A stretch of 64,000 nucleotides of DNA, taken from assembly GCF_039538365.1 (NCBI RefSeq), contig NZ_BAABCA010000007.1, positions 62,001 to 126,000 on the forward strand, written 5' to 3'. Under the pieces are notes generated by a model, which was given only the letters and a program-made list of their open reading frames with translations, did not search any database and was not told the DNA's origin. The position numbers were made by a program, and so were the translations under genes. Numbering within the stretch: the stretch's first letter is position 1; each line of letters begins with the position of its first letter. Shown here in pieces: positions 1-9,516 of the stretch. Source of the DNA: Postechiella marina (GTDB lineage Bacteria > Bacteroidota > Bacteroidia > Flavobacteriales > Flavobacteriaceae).

Positions 1-1
1 A

Positions 2-124
2 AAGCCCATGCACGACCAGTTTATCGAACCTATGAAAGAGTATGCAGACATTATTATACCAAATAACAAGTACAATACTGTTGCTGTAGATATTGTTAAA
101 ACTATTATAAACGACAAACTGTAA
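2..124 (+). CDS. udk: Uridine kinase, C-terminal end (partial)
   Basis: The window opens inside this gene; only the last 40 codons and the TAA stop are visible. The visible tail contains PMHDQFIEP and YADIIIP, typical of the end of uridine/cytidine kinase, a P-loop enzyme that phosphorylates uridine and cytidine for pyrimidine salvage. The Walker A region lies outside the window. The stop is one base before the next start, so the gene is probably co-transcribed with the division gene downstream. The assignment rests on this short tail only. Confidence 0.75.
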   Translation, partial: KPMHDQFIEPMKEYADIIIPNNKYNTVAVDIVKTIINDKL

Positions 125-125
125 A

Positions 126-458
126 ATGGTTAAAGGCAAAATAAAAAGTAAATGGTTAAAGCCATTTAAAAATGTATTTATACTTACATTAATTGCCTTT
201 ACGGTATGGATGCTCTTTTTTGATAATAATTCGTGGTTTATTCACAACGAATTAAATAATGAAATAGACGCTTTAAAAACAGAAAAAGAATACTATAAAA
301 AAGAAATAGAAAAAGATAATAAAGCAATTAAAAAGTTAAGTACAAAAGATGGTTTAGAAAAATTTGCTCGCGAAGAATATTACATGAAACGTGAAAACGA
401 AGAAATCTTTATTATAGAGTACGAAGACAGTTTAAAAACTAAAAATAATGCCGATTAA
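126..458 (+). CDS. Septum formation initiator family protein (DivIC/FtsB-like)
   Basis: A 110-residue bitopic membrane protein. A short basic cytoplasmic N-terminus is followed by one membrane segment at about residues 16-33, then a periplasmic coiled coil rich in Lys and Glu (about 40-70), then the conserved end with EKFAREEYYMKRENEE. This is the layout of FtsB/DivIC, which joins FtsL and FtsQ in the divisome to activate septal peptidoglycan synthesis. It starts one base after the udk stop and its end overlaps the mutase small-subunit start by 11 bp, indicating one operon. Confidence 0.9.
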   Translation: MVKGKIKSKWLKPFKNVFILTLIAFTVWMLFFDNNSWFIHNELNNEIDALKTEKEYYKKEIEKDNKAIKKLSTKDGLEKFAREEYYMKRENEEIFIIEYEDSLKTKNNAD

Positions 459-1809
459 GTTATTTAATGAATTTACACCCGTTTCTTCTAAACAATGGAA
501 ACAAAAAATTCAGTTTGACCTAAAAGGTGCAGACTATAACGAGGCGCTTATTTGGCAAACACCAGAAGATATTGCTGTAAAACCTTTTTATCATGCAGAC
601 GAGTTTTCAAACTCATCAGGAAACTCGAATACTAAAGCTACAAACTGGAAAATTTGCCAAACTATATATGTCTTTGATGTCGAAAAATCGAATATAAAAG
701 CTTTAGAAATTCTTGAAAAAGGCGTAGATACTTTAACCTTTATTATTCCGTCTAAAGATATTGCTCTAAAAAATCTTTTAAAAAACATAGACAAACAAAC
801 TCCTATTTATTTTAATTTAGAGTTTATGTCTGAAGATTATATTACTAACATACTTCTATTATTTCCGTTAGCAAACATAACTATAGATCCTATTGGAAAC
901 TTAGCCAAAACTGGAAATTGGCACACTAATATAACTACAGATTTTAATCAGTTTCAATCTATAACAAACCGCACAAATGCTATTTCTATAGATATTTCAT
1001 TATACCAAAATGCTGGGGCAAATATGGTGCAACAATTGGCATACGGGCTTAATCATGCTAACGAATATTTAAATAAATTAGATAAGCACATTTCCAAAGA
1101 AAAAAAAGAATTATTTAAAATCATATTCAATGTCGCTGTAGGTAGCAACTATTTTTTTGAAATCGCTAAACTAAAAGCATTAAGAATACTTTGGAAAACC
1201 TTGGCTACCGAATATCAGTTTAATCAAGATTGCCAAATTATTGTAACGCCTACAAAAAGAAATAAAACACTTTACGATTATAATACAAACCTTTTACGCT
1301 CAACCACCGAGTGTATGAGTGCTATAATTGGAGGCGCAAACACGATTTGCAATTTAGCTTACGATGCTTTTTACCATAAAAGTAACACATTTGCAGAACG
1401 TATTGCTCGCAATCAATTACTGATATTAAAACACGAAAGCTATTTCGATAAAGTAAATAACCCGTCTGACGGGGCTTATTATATTGAAAATATTACCCAA
1501 CAATTTTCTGAAAAAGCATTAACTCTATTTAAAGATATTGAAAATAATGGTGGTTTTTTAGAACAACTAAAGCTAGGTACTATTCAAAGAAAAATTAAAG
1601 AAAGTGCAACAAAAGAACAGCTTCAGTTCGATTCTGGAGACCTTATTTTATTAGGTAGTAATGCATACCCAAACCCTAACGATAAAATGAAAACCGAGTT
1701 AGAACTTTTTCCGTTTGTAAAAACTAACAAAAGAAAAACACTAATAGAACCTATTATAGAGAAACGGTTAGCAGAAACATTAGAGCAAAACCGCTTAAAT
1801 AAAGAGTAA
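448..1809 (+). CDS. mutA: Methylmalonyl-CoA mutase small (beta) subunit
   Basis: A 453-residue homologue of the mutase TIM-barrel half. The family pattern is visible in NRTNAISIDIS, in FEIAKLKALRILW (which matches MEIAKMRAARMLW in the large subunit) and in the C-terminal SDGAYYIENIT. It has no B12-binding DxHxxG domain, so it is the non-catalytic partner of the large subunit encoded 650 bp downstream. The heterodimer interconverts methylmalonyl-CoA and succinyl-CoA. At about 450 residues it is the short Bacteroidota form. The ATG overlaps the end of the preceding gene, suggesting translational coupling. Confidence 0.93.
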   Translation: MPIKLFNEFTPVSSKQWKQKIQFDLKGADYNEALIWQTPEDIAVKPFYHADEFSNSSGNSNTKATNWKICQTIYVFDVEKSNIKALEILEKGVDTLTFIIPSKDIALKNLLKNIDKQTPIYFNLEFMSEDYITNILLLFPLANITIDPIGNLAKTGNWHTNITTDFNQFQSITNRTNAISIDISLYQNAGANMVQQLAYGLNHANEYLNKLDKHISKEKKELFKIIFNVAVGSNYFFEIAKLKALRILWKTLATEYQFNQDCQIIVTPTKRNKTLYDYNTNLLRSTTECMSAIIGGANTICNLAYDAFYHKSNTFAERIARNQLLILKHESYFDKVNNPSDGAYYIENITQQFSEKALTLFKDIENNGGFLEQLKLGTIQRKIKESATKEQLQFDSGDLILLGSNAYPNPNDKMKTELELFPFVKTNKRKTLIEPIIEKRLAETLEQNRLNKE

Positions 1810-1831
1810 CCTTTTATATTTATTTTTTAAA

Positions 1832-2416
1832 ATGAAAACACCATTTTTTAAACTTTTTGTAGTCGCTTTATTAATAACTTTTACAAGTTGTAAAAAAGAA
1901 GTAAAATTATCAGAATATAAATTTGCAGAAAAAGGCATTGTTTTAAACTGTGATAAATTTGATTTAAAACTTTTAAATGAAGCCCTATTTTCTTTTGAAA
2001 ATGATATTATTAATTTTTATTCTAAAGATGAAAAAAACGTATCTCGTGCTTACGGACAATTTGTAAGAAATGCTGTTAACAACCGTCTTAACTACAAAAA
2101 TGTAGCATCTCAACATACTTTAGAGATATTCGAAGTTTTAAAAACTAAAACTAATTTGTGGAATTTAAACAATACCGTAAGCAAATTTAATTACAATAAT
2201 CCTGTTTTTAATTGCATAAAGCAAAACATACAAAACAAAGATTTAAAAACAACTTTAAATGCCTTAACAACTACTAATTCAATGAGTCCTAAATTATTTG
2301 GAGCATCATTAAGTAAAGGTTTTGTATACGCCGAAAAAGACAAATATTTAGCAGCTTACATAGCTTTCGATTTATTTTATGCAAAATTCTTTGATATCGA
2401 ATTTTCAAAAAAATAA
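1832..2416 (+). CDS. Uncharacterised lipoprotein between the mutase subunits
   Basis: A 194-residue protein with a lipoprotein signal peptide: charged start, hydrophobic stretch at about residues 6-19, and a lipobox ending in TSC at Cys20. A Lys-rich linker after the Cys is followed by a mainly helical domain with conserved-looking FVRNAVNNRLNY and a C-terminal AYIAFDLFYAKFFDIE. I recognise no functional family. It sits 22 bp after mutA and 47 bp before mutB, so it is probably co-transcribed with the mutase genes, although mutase is cytoplasmic and this protein should be in the envelope. Confidence 0.75.
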   Translation: MKTPFFKLFVVALLITFTSCKKEVKLSEYKFAEKGIVLNCDKFDLKLLNEALFSFENDIINFYSKDEKNVSRAYGQFVRNAVNNRLNYKNVASQHTLEIFEVLKTKTNLWNLNNTVSKFNYNNPVFNCIKQNIQNKDLKTTLNALTTTNSMSPKLFGASLSKGFVYAEKDKYLAAYIAFDLFYAKFFDIEFSKK

Positions 2417-2463
2417 TATTAAAATCAATTTTAAACTAAACTAAACTAAACCACAAAATAGAT

Positions 2464-4581
2464 TTGAGAAAAAACCTTCAACATATAACTATTAAAGACA
2501 CAAATAATAAGGAGACTACAAACGAAAATTCTTTTTTAACAGCAGAAAACATTGAGATTAAATCTACATATTCAAAAAAAGACATTGAAAATTTAGAGCA
2601 TCTTAATTTTGTTGCTGGTATTGCTCCAAATTTACGTGGCCCTTATAGCACAATGTATGTTAGAAGACCTTGGACTATTAGACAATATGCAGGTTTTAGT
2701 ACCGCCGAAGAAAGCAATGCTTTTTACAGACGTAATCTTGCTGCTGGACAAAAAGGACTTTCTGTTGCTTTTGATTTAGCCACGCATAGAGGTTACGACT
2801 CTAACCACGAGCGTGTTGTAGGAGATGTTGGAAAAGCTGGAGTTGCTATAGACTCTGTGGAAGACATGAAAATTCTCTTCGACCAAATTCCTTTAGATAA
2901 AATGTCGGTTTCCATGACCATGAATGGCGCAGTTTTACCAATTATGGCATTTTATATTGTTGCAGCAGAAGAACAAGGTGTAAAACCAGAACTATTAGCA
3001 GGAACCATTCAAAACGATATTTTAAAGGAGTTTATGGTACGTAACACGTACATTTACCCTCCAACACCATCCATGAAAATTATTTCGGATATTTTTAAAT
3101 ATACGAGTAATTACATGCCTAAATTTAATAGTATTAGTATTTCTGGCTACCACATGCAAGAAGCTGGAGCCACATGCGATATTGAATTAGCTTACACTTT
3201 AGCAGATGGCTTGGAATATATAAGAAAAGGATTAGCTGCAGGCATGGATATTGATACCTTTGCCCCTCGCCTATCTTTTTTCTGGGCTATTGGCATGAAT
3301 CATTTTATGGAAATAGCTAAAATGCGAGCAGCAAGAATGCTTTGGGCAAAATTGGTAAAACAATTCCATCCAAAAAACGAAAAATCTTTATCATTACGCA
3401 CACATTGTCAAACTAGTGGTTGGAGTTTAACAGAACAAGATCCTTTTAACAATGTAGCGCGTACAACCATTGAAGCTGCTGCTGCTGCGTTTGGAGGCAC
3501 ACAAAGTTTACACACCAATGCCCTAGACGAAGCCATAGCATTGCCAACAGATTTTTCTGCAAGAATTGCAAGAAACACTCAAATATTTTTACAAGAAGAA
3601 ACCAAAATAACAAAAACGGTAGACCCCTGGGCTGGCAGCTATTTTGTTGAAAAACTTACTAACGATATTGCACAAAAAGCATGGTTATTAATTGAAGAAG
3701 TTGAAGAACTTGGTGGCATGACAAAAGCTATAGAAGCTGGTATTCCTAAAATAAGAATTGAAGAAGCAGCTGCTAGAAAACAAGCTAGAATAGATTCTGG
3801 CCAAGATATTATTGTTGGTGTTAATAAATACCGATTAGAGCAAGAAGACCCCATTTCTACGCTTGAGGTAGATAACCAAACAGTGAGGCGTCAACAAATA
3901 GAAAGCCTAAATAAAATTAAAGCTGAAAGAAATACTAAAAAAGTAGAACAAGCATTAAATAATTTAACAGCAGCAGCAAAGTCTGGTCAAGAAAATTTAT
4001 TAGCTTTAGCAGTAGAAGCAGCACGAGAACGTGCTACTTTAGGAGAAATTAGTGATGCTTTAGAAATTGTATTTGGAAGATATAAAGCTCAAATAAAATC
4101 ATTTTCTGGCGTGTATAGTAAAGAAATTAAAGACGATAAATCTTTTGCAAAAGCAAGAGAACTAGCAGATTATTTTGCTGAGCAAGATGGTAGAAGACCT
4201 CGTATCATGATTGCAAAAATGGGACAAGATGGACATGACCGTGGTGCAAAAGTGGTAGCTACTGGTTATGCAGATGTTGGTTTTGATGTTGATATTGGAC
4301 CATTGTTTCAAACTCCAAAAGAAGCAGCAAAACAAGCTGTAGAAAACGATGTTCATGTTCTTGGCGTATCGTCTTTAGCTGCTGGACATAAAACCTTGGT
4401 TCCGCAAGTTATTCAGGAATTAAAAAACTATGGTCGAGAAGATATCATGGTAATTGTTGGTGGTGTAATACCAAAACAAGATTATCAATATCTGTTTGAT
4501 GCTGGAGCTGTTGCTGTTTTTGGTCCAGGAACTAAAATAAGTGAAGCAGCCATTACACTTCTAGAAATATTAATAGACTAA
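2464..4581 (+). CDS. mutB: Methylmalonyl-CoA mutase large (alpha) subunit
   Basis: A 705-residue adenosylcobalamin-dependent mutase. The N-terminal substrate-binding barrel has RGPYSTMYVRRPWTIRQYAG, and the centre has TNALDEAIALP. The C-terminal Rossmann-like B12 domain (about 575-705) carries the base-off signature DGHDRG, whose His coordinates cobalt, then SSLAAGH and VIVGGVIP. It works with mutA in propionate/succinate metabolism. The start must be TTG at 2464: an in-frame TAA lies at 2437 and the next in-frame ATG is about 60 codons in, past conserved sequence. Its B12 need links it to the uptake locus at 41-48.7 kb. Confidence 0.96.
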   Translation: MRKNLQHITIKDTNNKETTNENSFLTAENIEIKSTYSKKDIENLEHLNFVAGIAPNLRGPYSTMYVRRPWTIRQYAGFSTAEESNAFYRRNLAAGQKGLSVAFDLATHRGYDSNHERVVGDVGKAGVAIDSVEDMKILFDQIPLDKMSVSMTMNGAVLPIMAFYIVAAEEQGVKPELLAGTIQNDILKEFMVRNTYIYPPTPSMKIISDIFKYTSNYMPKFNSISISGYHMQEAGATCDIELAYTLADGLEYIRKGLAAGMDIDTFAPRLSFFWAIGMNHFMEIAKMRAARMLWAKLVKQFHPKNEKSLSLRTHCQTSGWSLTEQDPFNNVARTTIEAAAAAFGGTQSLHTNALDEAIALPTDFSARIARNTQIFLQEETKITKTVDPWAGSYFVEKLTNDIAQKAWLLIEEVEELGGMTKAIEAGIPKIRIEEAAARKQARIDSGQDIIVGVNKYRLEQEDPISTLEVDNQTVRRQQIESLNKIKAERNTKKVEQALNNLTAAAKSGQENLLALAVEAARERATLGEISDALEIVFGRYKAQIKSFSGVYSKEIKDDKSFAKARELADYFAEQDGRRPRIMIAKMGQDGHDRGAKVVATGYADVGFDVDIGPLFQTPKEAAKQAVENDVHVLGVSSLAAGHKTLVPQVIQELKNYGREDIMVIVGGVIPKQDYQYLFDAGAVAVFGPGTKISEAAITLLEILID

Positions 4582-4605
4582 AATAATAAGTAACACCATT
4601 AGATA

Positions 4606-5742
4606 GTGGATTACAACATACTCGACATCATAAGTATTTTATCCCTATTTATTGGACTTTTTTTTGGCGTTTTTCTATTCTCAAAACATAACAAAAACAA
4701 ACTTAGCAATAAAATATTTGGTGCATTTTTAATTTTATGTGCCACTGACAATATATTTTTATCTAAATTATTACACACCAATTTTGAAGGACTTAGTCGT
4801 TTTATTGCCTTTGGTGTTTTTTTACAACTTCCTGTGTTTTATCTTTATGTGCTTTCGGTTTGTTATTCAGATTTTAAACTAAAACCAAAACATTTGTTGC
4901 ATGCTATTCCTTTTGTTATAGTTAATATACTTATGGCTAGCACTATTTTTGGCATAAATCCAGACTCTAAAGTATTATTACTATCAGGTCTTACAAACGA
5001 TTTTAAAAATGCATTTATCCATGTTTTTGTACATATACAAGTTGTATCGTATTTAGTAGCTGTTTTTGTGGTTTTGCGTAGAGCTAAAAAAATATACCTA
5101 GAAAATTATGCAAATGCTTCTATTGCATTTTACACGTGGTTATTTCAATTAACCATTGTTATTTCTATACTTCATAGTTTTGCCATATTAAAAAATATTT
5201 ACAAGTTTTCAGACTACGACACCTTTTATTATTGGACTAGAATCTTACTTGTTTTAACCGAGTTAATTATTTTTTGTTGGTATGTTTTAAAGGCTCTAAA
5301 CACACCAGAGCTATTTAAAAGTGTAGATTCTAAATTAAAATTGGCTAGCAATTTAGTTTTAAATGACGCTGTTACTAAAGAAAATAAAGCTGTAAATACT
5401 GATGTTGAAGCATTGCAACACTACATGACAACCAAAGAACCATTTCTAGATTCTTCCTTAACCATGCAAGATTTAGCAAATCAAATAAACTCAAATCCAA
5501 GAGATACTTCAGTACTAATAAACCATACTATTGGCAAACATTTTTTCGACTTTGTAAACGAATATCGCATTGAAAAAGCCATGCGTATTTTAGAAAACCC
5601 AGCTAAAAACAAGCAAACCGTTTTAGAAATTTTGTACGAGGTTGGCTTTAATTCTAAATCGTCTTTTAATACTGCTTTTAAAAAACATACAGGCTCTACG
5701 CCTACTGCGTACAGAAAATCAAATCAAAACCAAGTTGCATAA
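4606..5742 (+). CDS. Membrane-anchored AraC-type transcriptional regulator (first of tandem pair)
   Basis: 378 residues starting at GTG. The N-terminal ~235 residues contain about seven hydrophobic segments, and the C-terminal ~100 residues form an AraC/XylS helix-turn-helix domain (LTMQDLANQI, EILYEVGFNSKSSFNTAFKK, then TPTAYRK). Such proteins probably sense a signal at the inner membrane and regulate nearby genes. It starts 25 bp after mutB and is followed 2 bp later by a paralogue with the same layout. The DNA-binding class is clear; the signal and targets are unknown. Confidence 0.88.
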   Translation: MDYNILDIISILSLFIGLFFGVFLFSKHNKNKLSNKIFGAFLILCATDNIFLSKLLHTNFEGLSRFIAFGVFLQLPVFYLYVLSVCYSDFKLKPKHLLHAIPFVIVNILMASTIFGINPDSKVLLLSGLTNDFKNAFIHVFVHIQVVSYLVAVFVVLRRAKKIYLENYANASIAFYTWLFQLTIVISILHSFAILKNIYKFSDYDTFYYWTRILLVLTELIIFCWYVLKALNTPELFKSVDSKLKLASNLVLNDAVTKENKAVNTDVEALQHYMTTKEPFLDSSLTMQDLANQINSNPRDTSVLINHTIGKHFFDFVNEYRIEKAMRILENPAKNKQTVLEILYEVGFNSKSSFNTAFKKHTGSTPTAYRKSNQNQVA

Positions 5743-5744
5743 TT

Positions 5745-6887
5745 ATGGATAACACTACAATAATTAGTATTATCAGTCTTATAATAGTTGTTTTATTTCT
5801 ATTTTTTGCAGTGTTTCTTGTTAGCGTAAAAACCACTAAAAAACTAAGTAACAAGCTACTTGCGTCTTTTTTGGTAGTAACTGCAGTAGATATTAGCGTG
5901 TTTTTTTACGCATCGCTTATAGAATTGCATCCTGTTTTAGAAATGCTAAGAATACAACTGTCTTGCTTTAAAGATCCTTTGCTATTCTTGTATATTTTAT
6001 CGGTAATTTATTCTGATTTCAAACTAAAACCGAAACATTTACTACTGTTAACACCTTGGGTAATTTGTCTTATTATTTTAATTCCTAATTTCTTTTCTGT
6101 TTCAGAAGCAAATCAAACTGCATTTCTTCAAAATTACTCACAGTCTTTTGAAGCTCGAGTAATAAGACAAATAAATCGCGTTGTAGAAATCCTATACATC
6201 ATCGCCGAAATCTATTACCTAATACGTTACAGAAAATTACTTTTAGAAAACTACACAAGTAAAGAAGCTTTTTATAATTACCATTGGTTAAAGCAGCTCA
6301 TAATTTTTATTTTAGTTGGTCAAGCCTTAACATTTTTAAAAGGATACATTAGAGATTCTGGTGCTTTTGAGGTTGAAATCGTTAATATTTACCGCGTTAT
6401 TTTATTAGTTTTTGGCCTATTTTTCAGTTTTTGGCTAGTTTTTAAAGCGTTATTATCTCCAAAGTTATTTAGAGGAATTGGTATAGACTTAAAGTTAGCA
6501 AAAGAAATGATTTCTGAAAAGGAAGATACCGCTAACAACAAGCAACATACTCAAATTGAAAAATTAAAAGCTTACATGGCTACTGAAGCACCTTACTTGG
6601 ATGCTTCATTATCGGTACAGAGTTTATCAGACCAAGTTGGTATTCCTCCAAGAGAATTATCAATCTTAATTAATCAAGAATTAAATCAGCACTTTTTCGA
6701 TTTTATTAATAGTTTCCGCATTGAAAAAGCCAAAGAAATTTTAGAAAATCCAGCTAAAAACAAACAAACCGTATTAGAAATTTTATACGAAGTTGGTTTT
6801 AATTCTAAATCCTCATTTAATACTGCCTTTAAAAAACACACAGGAAACACACCTACAAGCTATCGTAAAATCACTCAAAATCAATAA
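5745..6887 (+). CDS. Membrane-anchored AraC-type transcriptional regulator (second of tandem pair)
   Basis: 380 residues with the same architecture as the preceding gene: about seven N-terminal membrane segments, then an AraC-type HTH domain. The N-termini are clearly diverged, but the last HTH helices are nearly identical in the two proteins (both contain ENPAKNKQTVLEILYEVGFN). The pair therefore probably recognises the same or very similar DNA sites in response to different inputs. It is followed by a strong hairpin and then an outer-membrane receptor gene, a likely target by position only. Confidence 0.88.
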   Translation: MDNTTIISIISLIIVVLFLFFAVFLVSVKTTKKLSNKLLASFLVVTAVDISVFFYASLIELHPVLEMLRIQLSCFKDPLLFLYILSVIYSDFKLKPKHLLLLTPWVICLIILIPNFFSVSEANQTAFLQNYSQSFEARVIRQINRVVEILYIIAEIYYLIRYRKLLLENYTSKEAFYNYHWLKQLIIFILVGQALTFLKGYIRDSGAFEVEIVNIYRVILLVFGLFFSFWLVFKALLSPKLFRGIGIDLKLAKEMISEKEDTANNKQHTQIEKLKAYMATEAPYLDASLSVQSLSDQVGIPPRELSILINQELNQHFFDFINSFRIEKAKEILENPAKNKQTVLEILYEVGFNSKSSFNTAFKKHTGNTPTSYRKITQNQ

Positions 6888-6917
6888 CTTGTAAAAAGTC
6901 GAACGTTTTACAATGAT

Positions 6918-6957
6918 AAAGTCGAACTCATTTTTATTTAAAAAAGAGTTCGACTTT
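6918..6957 (+). terminator. Hairpin terminator after the AraC pair
   Basis: A perfect 12-bp inverted repeat, AAAGTCGAACTC at 6918-6929 and GAGTTCGACTTT at 6946-6957, followed by two more T residues. The loop is A+T rich. A further partial copy of the arm, AAAAAGTCGAAC, lies at 6893-6904. It fits a Rho-independent terminator for the regulator operon and separates it from the receptor gene. Confidence 0.75.
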
Positions 6958-7036
6958 TTGCATTCGGTCGCATAGCTTTAGTTTCTACTTCATATTTGCA
7001 TCAAACAAAATGTAAATCAAACAAAACATCAACATC

Positions 7037-9415
7037 ATGAAACGAGCAGTTTTAATTTTAATCTTATTTTTTCCATTATTTGTTATTTCACAATCTGAAA
7101 TAAAAGGACGTATTACAGACACCAATGAACCTATTGTTTTCGCCAATATTATTTTAACCAACCCAAACAACGATAATGTTATTGGAACCACATCAGACTT
7201 TGACGGTAACTTTACTTTAAACGCAAAAAACGGAATCTACACACTTACCATTAGTTATGTTGGCTATACCACTTACACTTCAAACATTAAGTTAGAAAAA
7301 AATTTGGATTTAGGACTAATTACACTAACTGCAGATCAAAACGCTTTAGACGAAGTGGTAATTACAAGTCGAAAAAAACTGATTGAACAAAAGCCAGACA
7401 GACTAATTTTTAATGTAGAAAATAGTATTACCGCAAGTAATGGTGATGCTTTAGATGCTTTAAAAATTGCTCCTGGATTACAATTACAAAACGGTGAAAT
7501 TAATATGTTTGGAAAAGGAAACCCAAGAGTATTGATTAACGATAGATTGTTGCCACTTTCTGGCGAAGAACTTACTAGCTACCTAAACACTTTATCTGCA
7601 AACGACATTAAGAAAATAGAAATTATTACTTCGCCACCAGCAAAATACGAAGCTTCAGGAAATGGCGGGTTAATTAATATTATTCTAAAAAAAGGAACCC
7701 AAAACGCTTGGAAAAACACAGTTGCGATTACACACAATATAGATACTTACAACTTTACAACCTTTAGAAACAGTTTACTTTACAACAAAAACAAGTGGAA
7801 TGTTTCTTTAAGTTTAGATAAAACTAGAGGTTATATTAGAGGTAAAGAAGATTTTCAAGTGTATTATCCAGAAAGTACTTGGGATATAGATATTAAAACA
7901 AAAGATCATAAAAAAGCTTTATCTGGCCGCTTACTTTTAGACTATCAACTATCAGATAAAACAACCATTGGCATACAATATTTAGGAAGTAAAACCAATC
8001 CAGATATTAGTGATACAAGTGTAACTAGCATTTACAACACCAATAATACCTTAGATTCTTTATTAATAAATAATGGTGGCGAATTTGATGAAAGAATAAG
8101 CAACAGTTTAAACCTACATGCTATTACAAAATTGGACACTTTAGGAAGAAAACTATCTATTGATGCAGACTATTTTAACTATGATGCTGAAAAAAGCAGA
8201 GACTTTTTAACCAAAAGCTATGATGCTAATTATACGTTTCAAAATATTAATCAATCTGCACGAGGAAATTCAATTCAAAATTTAAAAAACAGAAGTTTTA
8301 AAGTAGATATGGAACATCCAATACAGGCCATAAACTTATCATACGGAGTAAAAATTAGCGCAACAGAAAGTGAGAGCAAACTCGATTTTTTTAATACAAT
8401 TACTGGTACTCCAGAATTAGATACTAACATTTCAAATTCATTTAAATACACAGAAAATAATCAAGCCATTTATATAAACGGAAACAAAACCATCAACGAT
8501 AAATGGCAAGTACAATTAGGATTAAGGTTAGAAAATACACAAACCGAAGGGTTTTCAAAAGAGTTAAATCAAACTACCAAAAACAACTACGCAAAGCTTT
8601 TTCCTACTGTTTTTATAATGCATAATAGTAATGATAATAATGTGTTTTCATTTAGTTATTCTAAAAGAATACAACGTCCAGCATTTAGCCATTTAAATCC
8701 TTTTAGAATTTACGTAAGCAGTAATACATACAACCAAGGAAACCCGTTTTTACAGCCTAGTTTCAATGATAATTTTGAACTAAAGCACACTTTTAAAAAC
8801 AAACTAACAACTAATATATTTTACAATATAAGAAGCAATGCTTCTGGAATAATTTTCACTTCTAGTATTGAAGATAACACGCAGATAGTTACAAGAGAAA
8901 ACTTTTTTAATCAATACACTATTGGTATTGGGCAAAGCTATGTTTATAATAAATTGAGTTGGATACAAAGCGTCAATAACTTTAATCTTATTCACGTTAA
9001 AAGTAAATTTAATAATGCTATTAATGCGCAACCTCAAAATGGTATTTCTTATGTAGCTTCAACTAGTAACACTTTTAAAATAGATAACCAAAACAAAATT
9101 CAGTTGGATGCTAACTACAACTCTAAAGCAAAATCTGATTTGTTTTCAATAGGAGATTCTTACAGTATAGATTTGGGTTATAGCACATCATTTTTAGATA
9201 AAAGCTTAAATTTTTCCGTACTCGTTAAAGATATTTTTGCGACTTCTTATTTAAATAATTTAGAGTCTAATGTCAATGGTGTACGTCAAGTTTATGGGCA
9301 AAATAGAAATAACAGATATGTACGTTTTTCTTTAAATTACAACTTTGGAAACAAAAAAATAAAAGGTAAAAACAGGCAATTTGGTAATAGTGAAGAAACC
9401 AGAAGGGTTAATTAA
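7037..9415 (+). CDS. Outer-membrane beta-barrel receptor with carboxypeptidase-regulatory-like domain
   Basis: 792 residues. A signal peptide (about 1-18) is followed by a CarboxypepD-regulatory-like beta-sandwich (about 20-100, with DGNFTLNAKNG and SYVGYTTY), a plug-like domain (about 110-220, with GDALDALKIAPGLQ and EASGNGGLINIILKKG), and a long barrel of the outer-membrane beta-barrel family PF14905 ending in an aromatic strand. Proteins of this type are TonB-receptor relatives that import or bind ligands; the substrate is unknown. It stands alone, flanked by hairpins, downstream of the AraC regulators. No SusD partner is present. Confidence 0.85.
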   Translation: MKRAVLILILFFPLFVISQSEIKGRITDTNEPIVFANIILTNPNNDNVIGTTSDFDGNFTLNAKNGIYTLTISYVGYTTYTSNIKLEKNLDLGLITLTADQNALDEVVITSRKKLIEQKPDRLIFNVENSITASNGDALDALKIAPGLQLQNGEINMFGKGNPRVLINDRLLPLSGEELTSYLNTLSANDIKKIEIITSPPAKYEASGNGGLINIILKKGTQNAWKNTVAITHNIDTYNFTTFRNSLLYNKNKWNVSLSLDKTRGYIRGKEDFQVYYPESTWDIDIKTKDHKKALSGRLLLDYQLSDKTTIGIQYLGSKTNPDISDTSVTSIYNTNNTLDSLLINNGGEFDERISNSLNLHAITKLDTLGRKLSIDADYFNYDAEKSRDFLTKSYDANYTFQNINQSARGNSIQNLKNRSFKVDMEHPIQAINLSYGVKISATESESKLDFFNTITGTPELDTNISNSFKYTENNQAIYINGNKTINDKWQVQLGLRLENTQTEGFSKELNQTTKNNYAKLFPTVFIMHNSNDNNVFSFSYSKRIQRPAFSHLNPFRIYVSSNTYNQGNPFLQPSFNDNFELKHTFKNKLTTNIFYNIRSNASGIIFTSSIEDNTQIVTRENFFNQYTIGIGQSYVYNKLSWIQSVNNFNLIHVKSKFNNAINAQPQNGISYVASTSNTFKIDNQNKIQLDANYNSKAKSDLFSIGDSYSIDLGYSTSFLDKSLNFSVLVKDIFATSYLNNLESNVNGVRQVYGQNRNNRYVRFSLNYNFGNKKIKGKNRQFGNSEETRRVN

Positions 9416-9437
9416 TTTCTATACAAAAAGATACATG

Positions 9438-9467
9438 TAATAAGCAGCTTTTTCAAGCTGCTTATTA
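9438..9467 (+). terminator. Hairpin terminator after the beta-barrel receptor
   Basis: A perfect 13-bp inverted repeat, TAATAAGCAGCTT at 9438-9450 and AAGCTGCTTATTA at 9455-9467, with a 4-base loop TTTC. It starts 23 bp after the receptor stop codon. The T-run is weak on the plus strand, but stem strength and position make terminator the best reading. Confidence 0.7.
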
Positions 9468-9516
9468 GTTTAATCAACTGTTAACAAATTCCATTTTTAT
9501 TCCTCATAAATAATCG

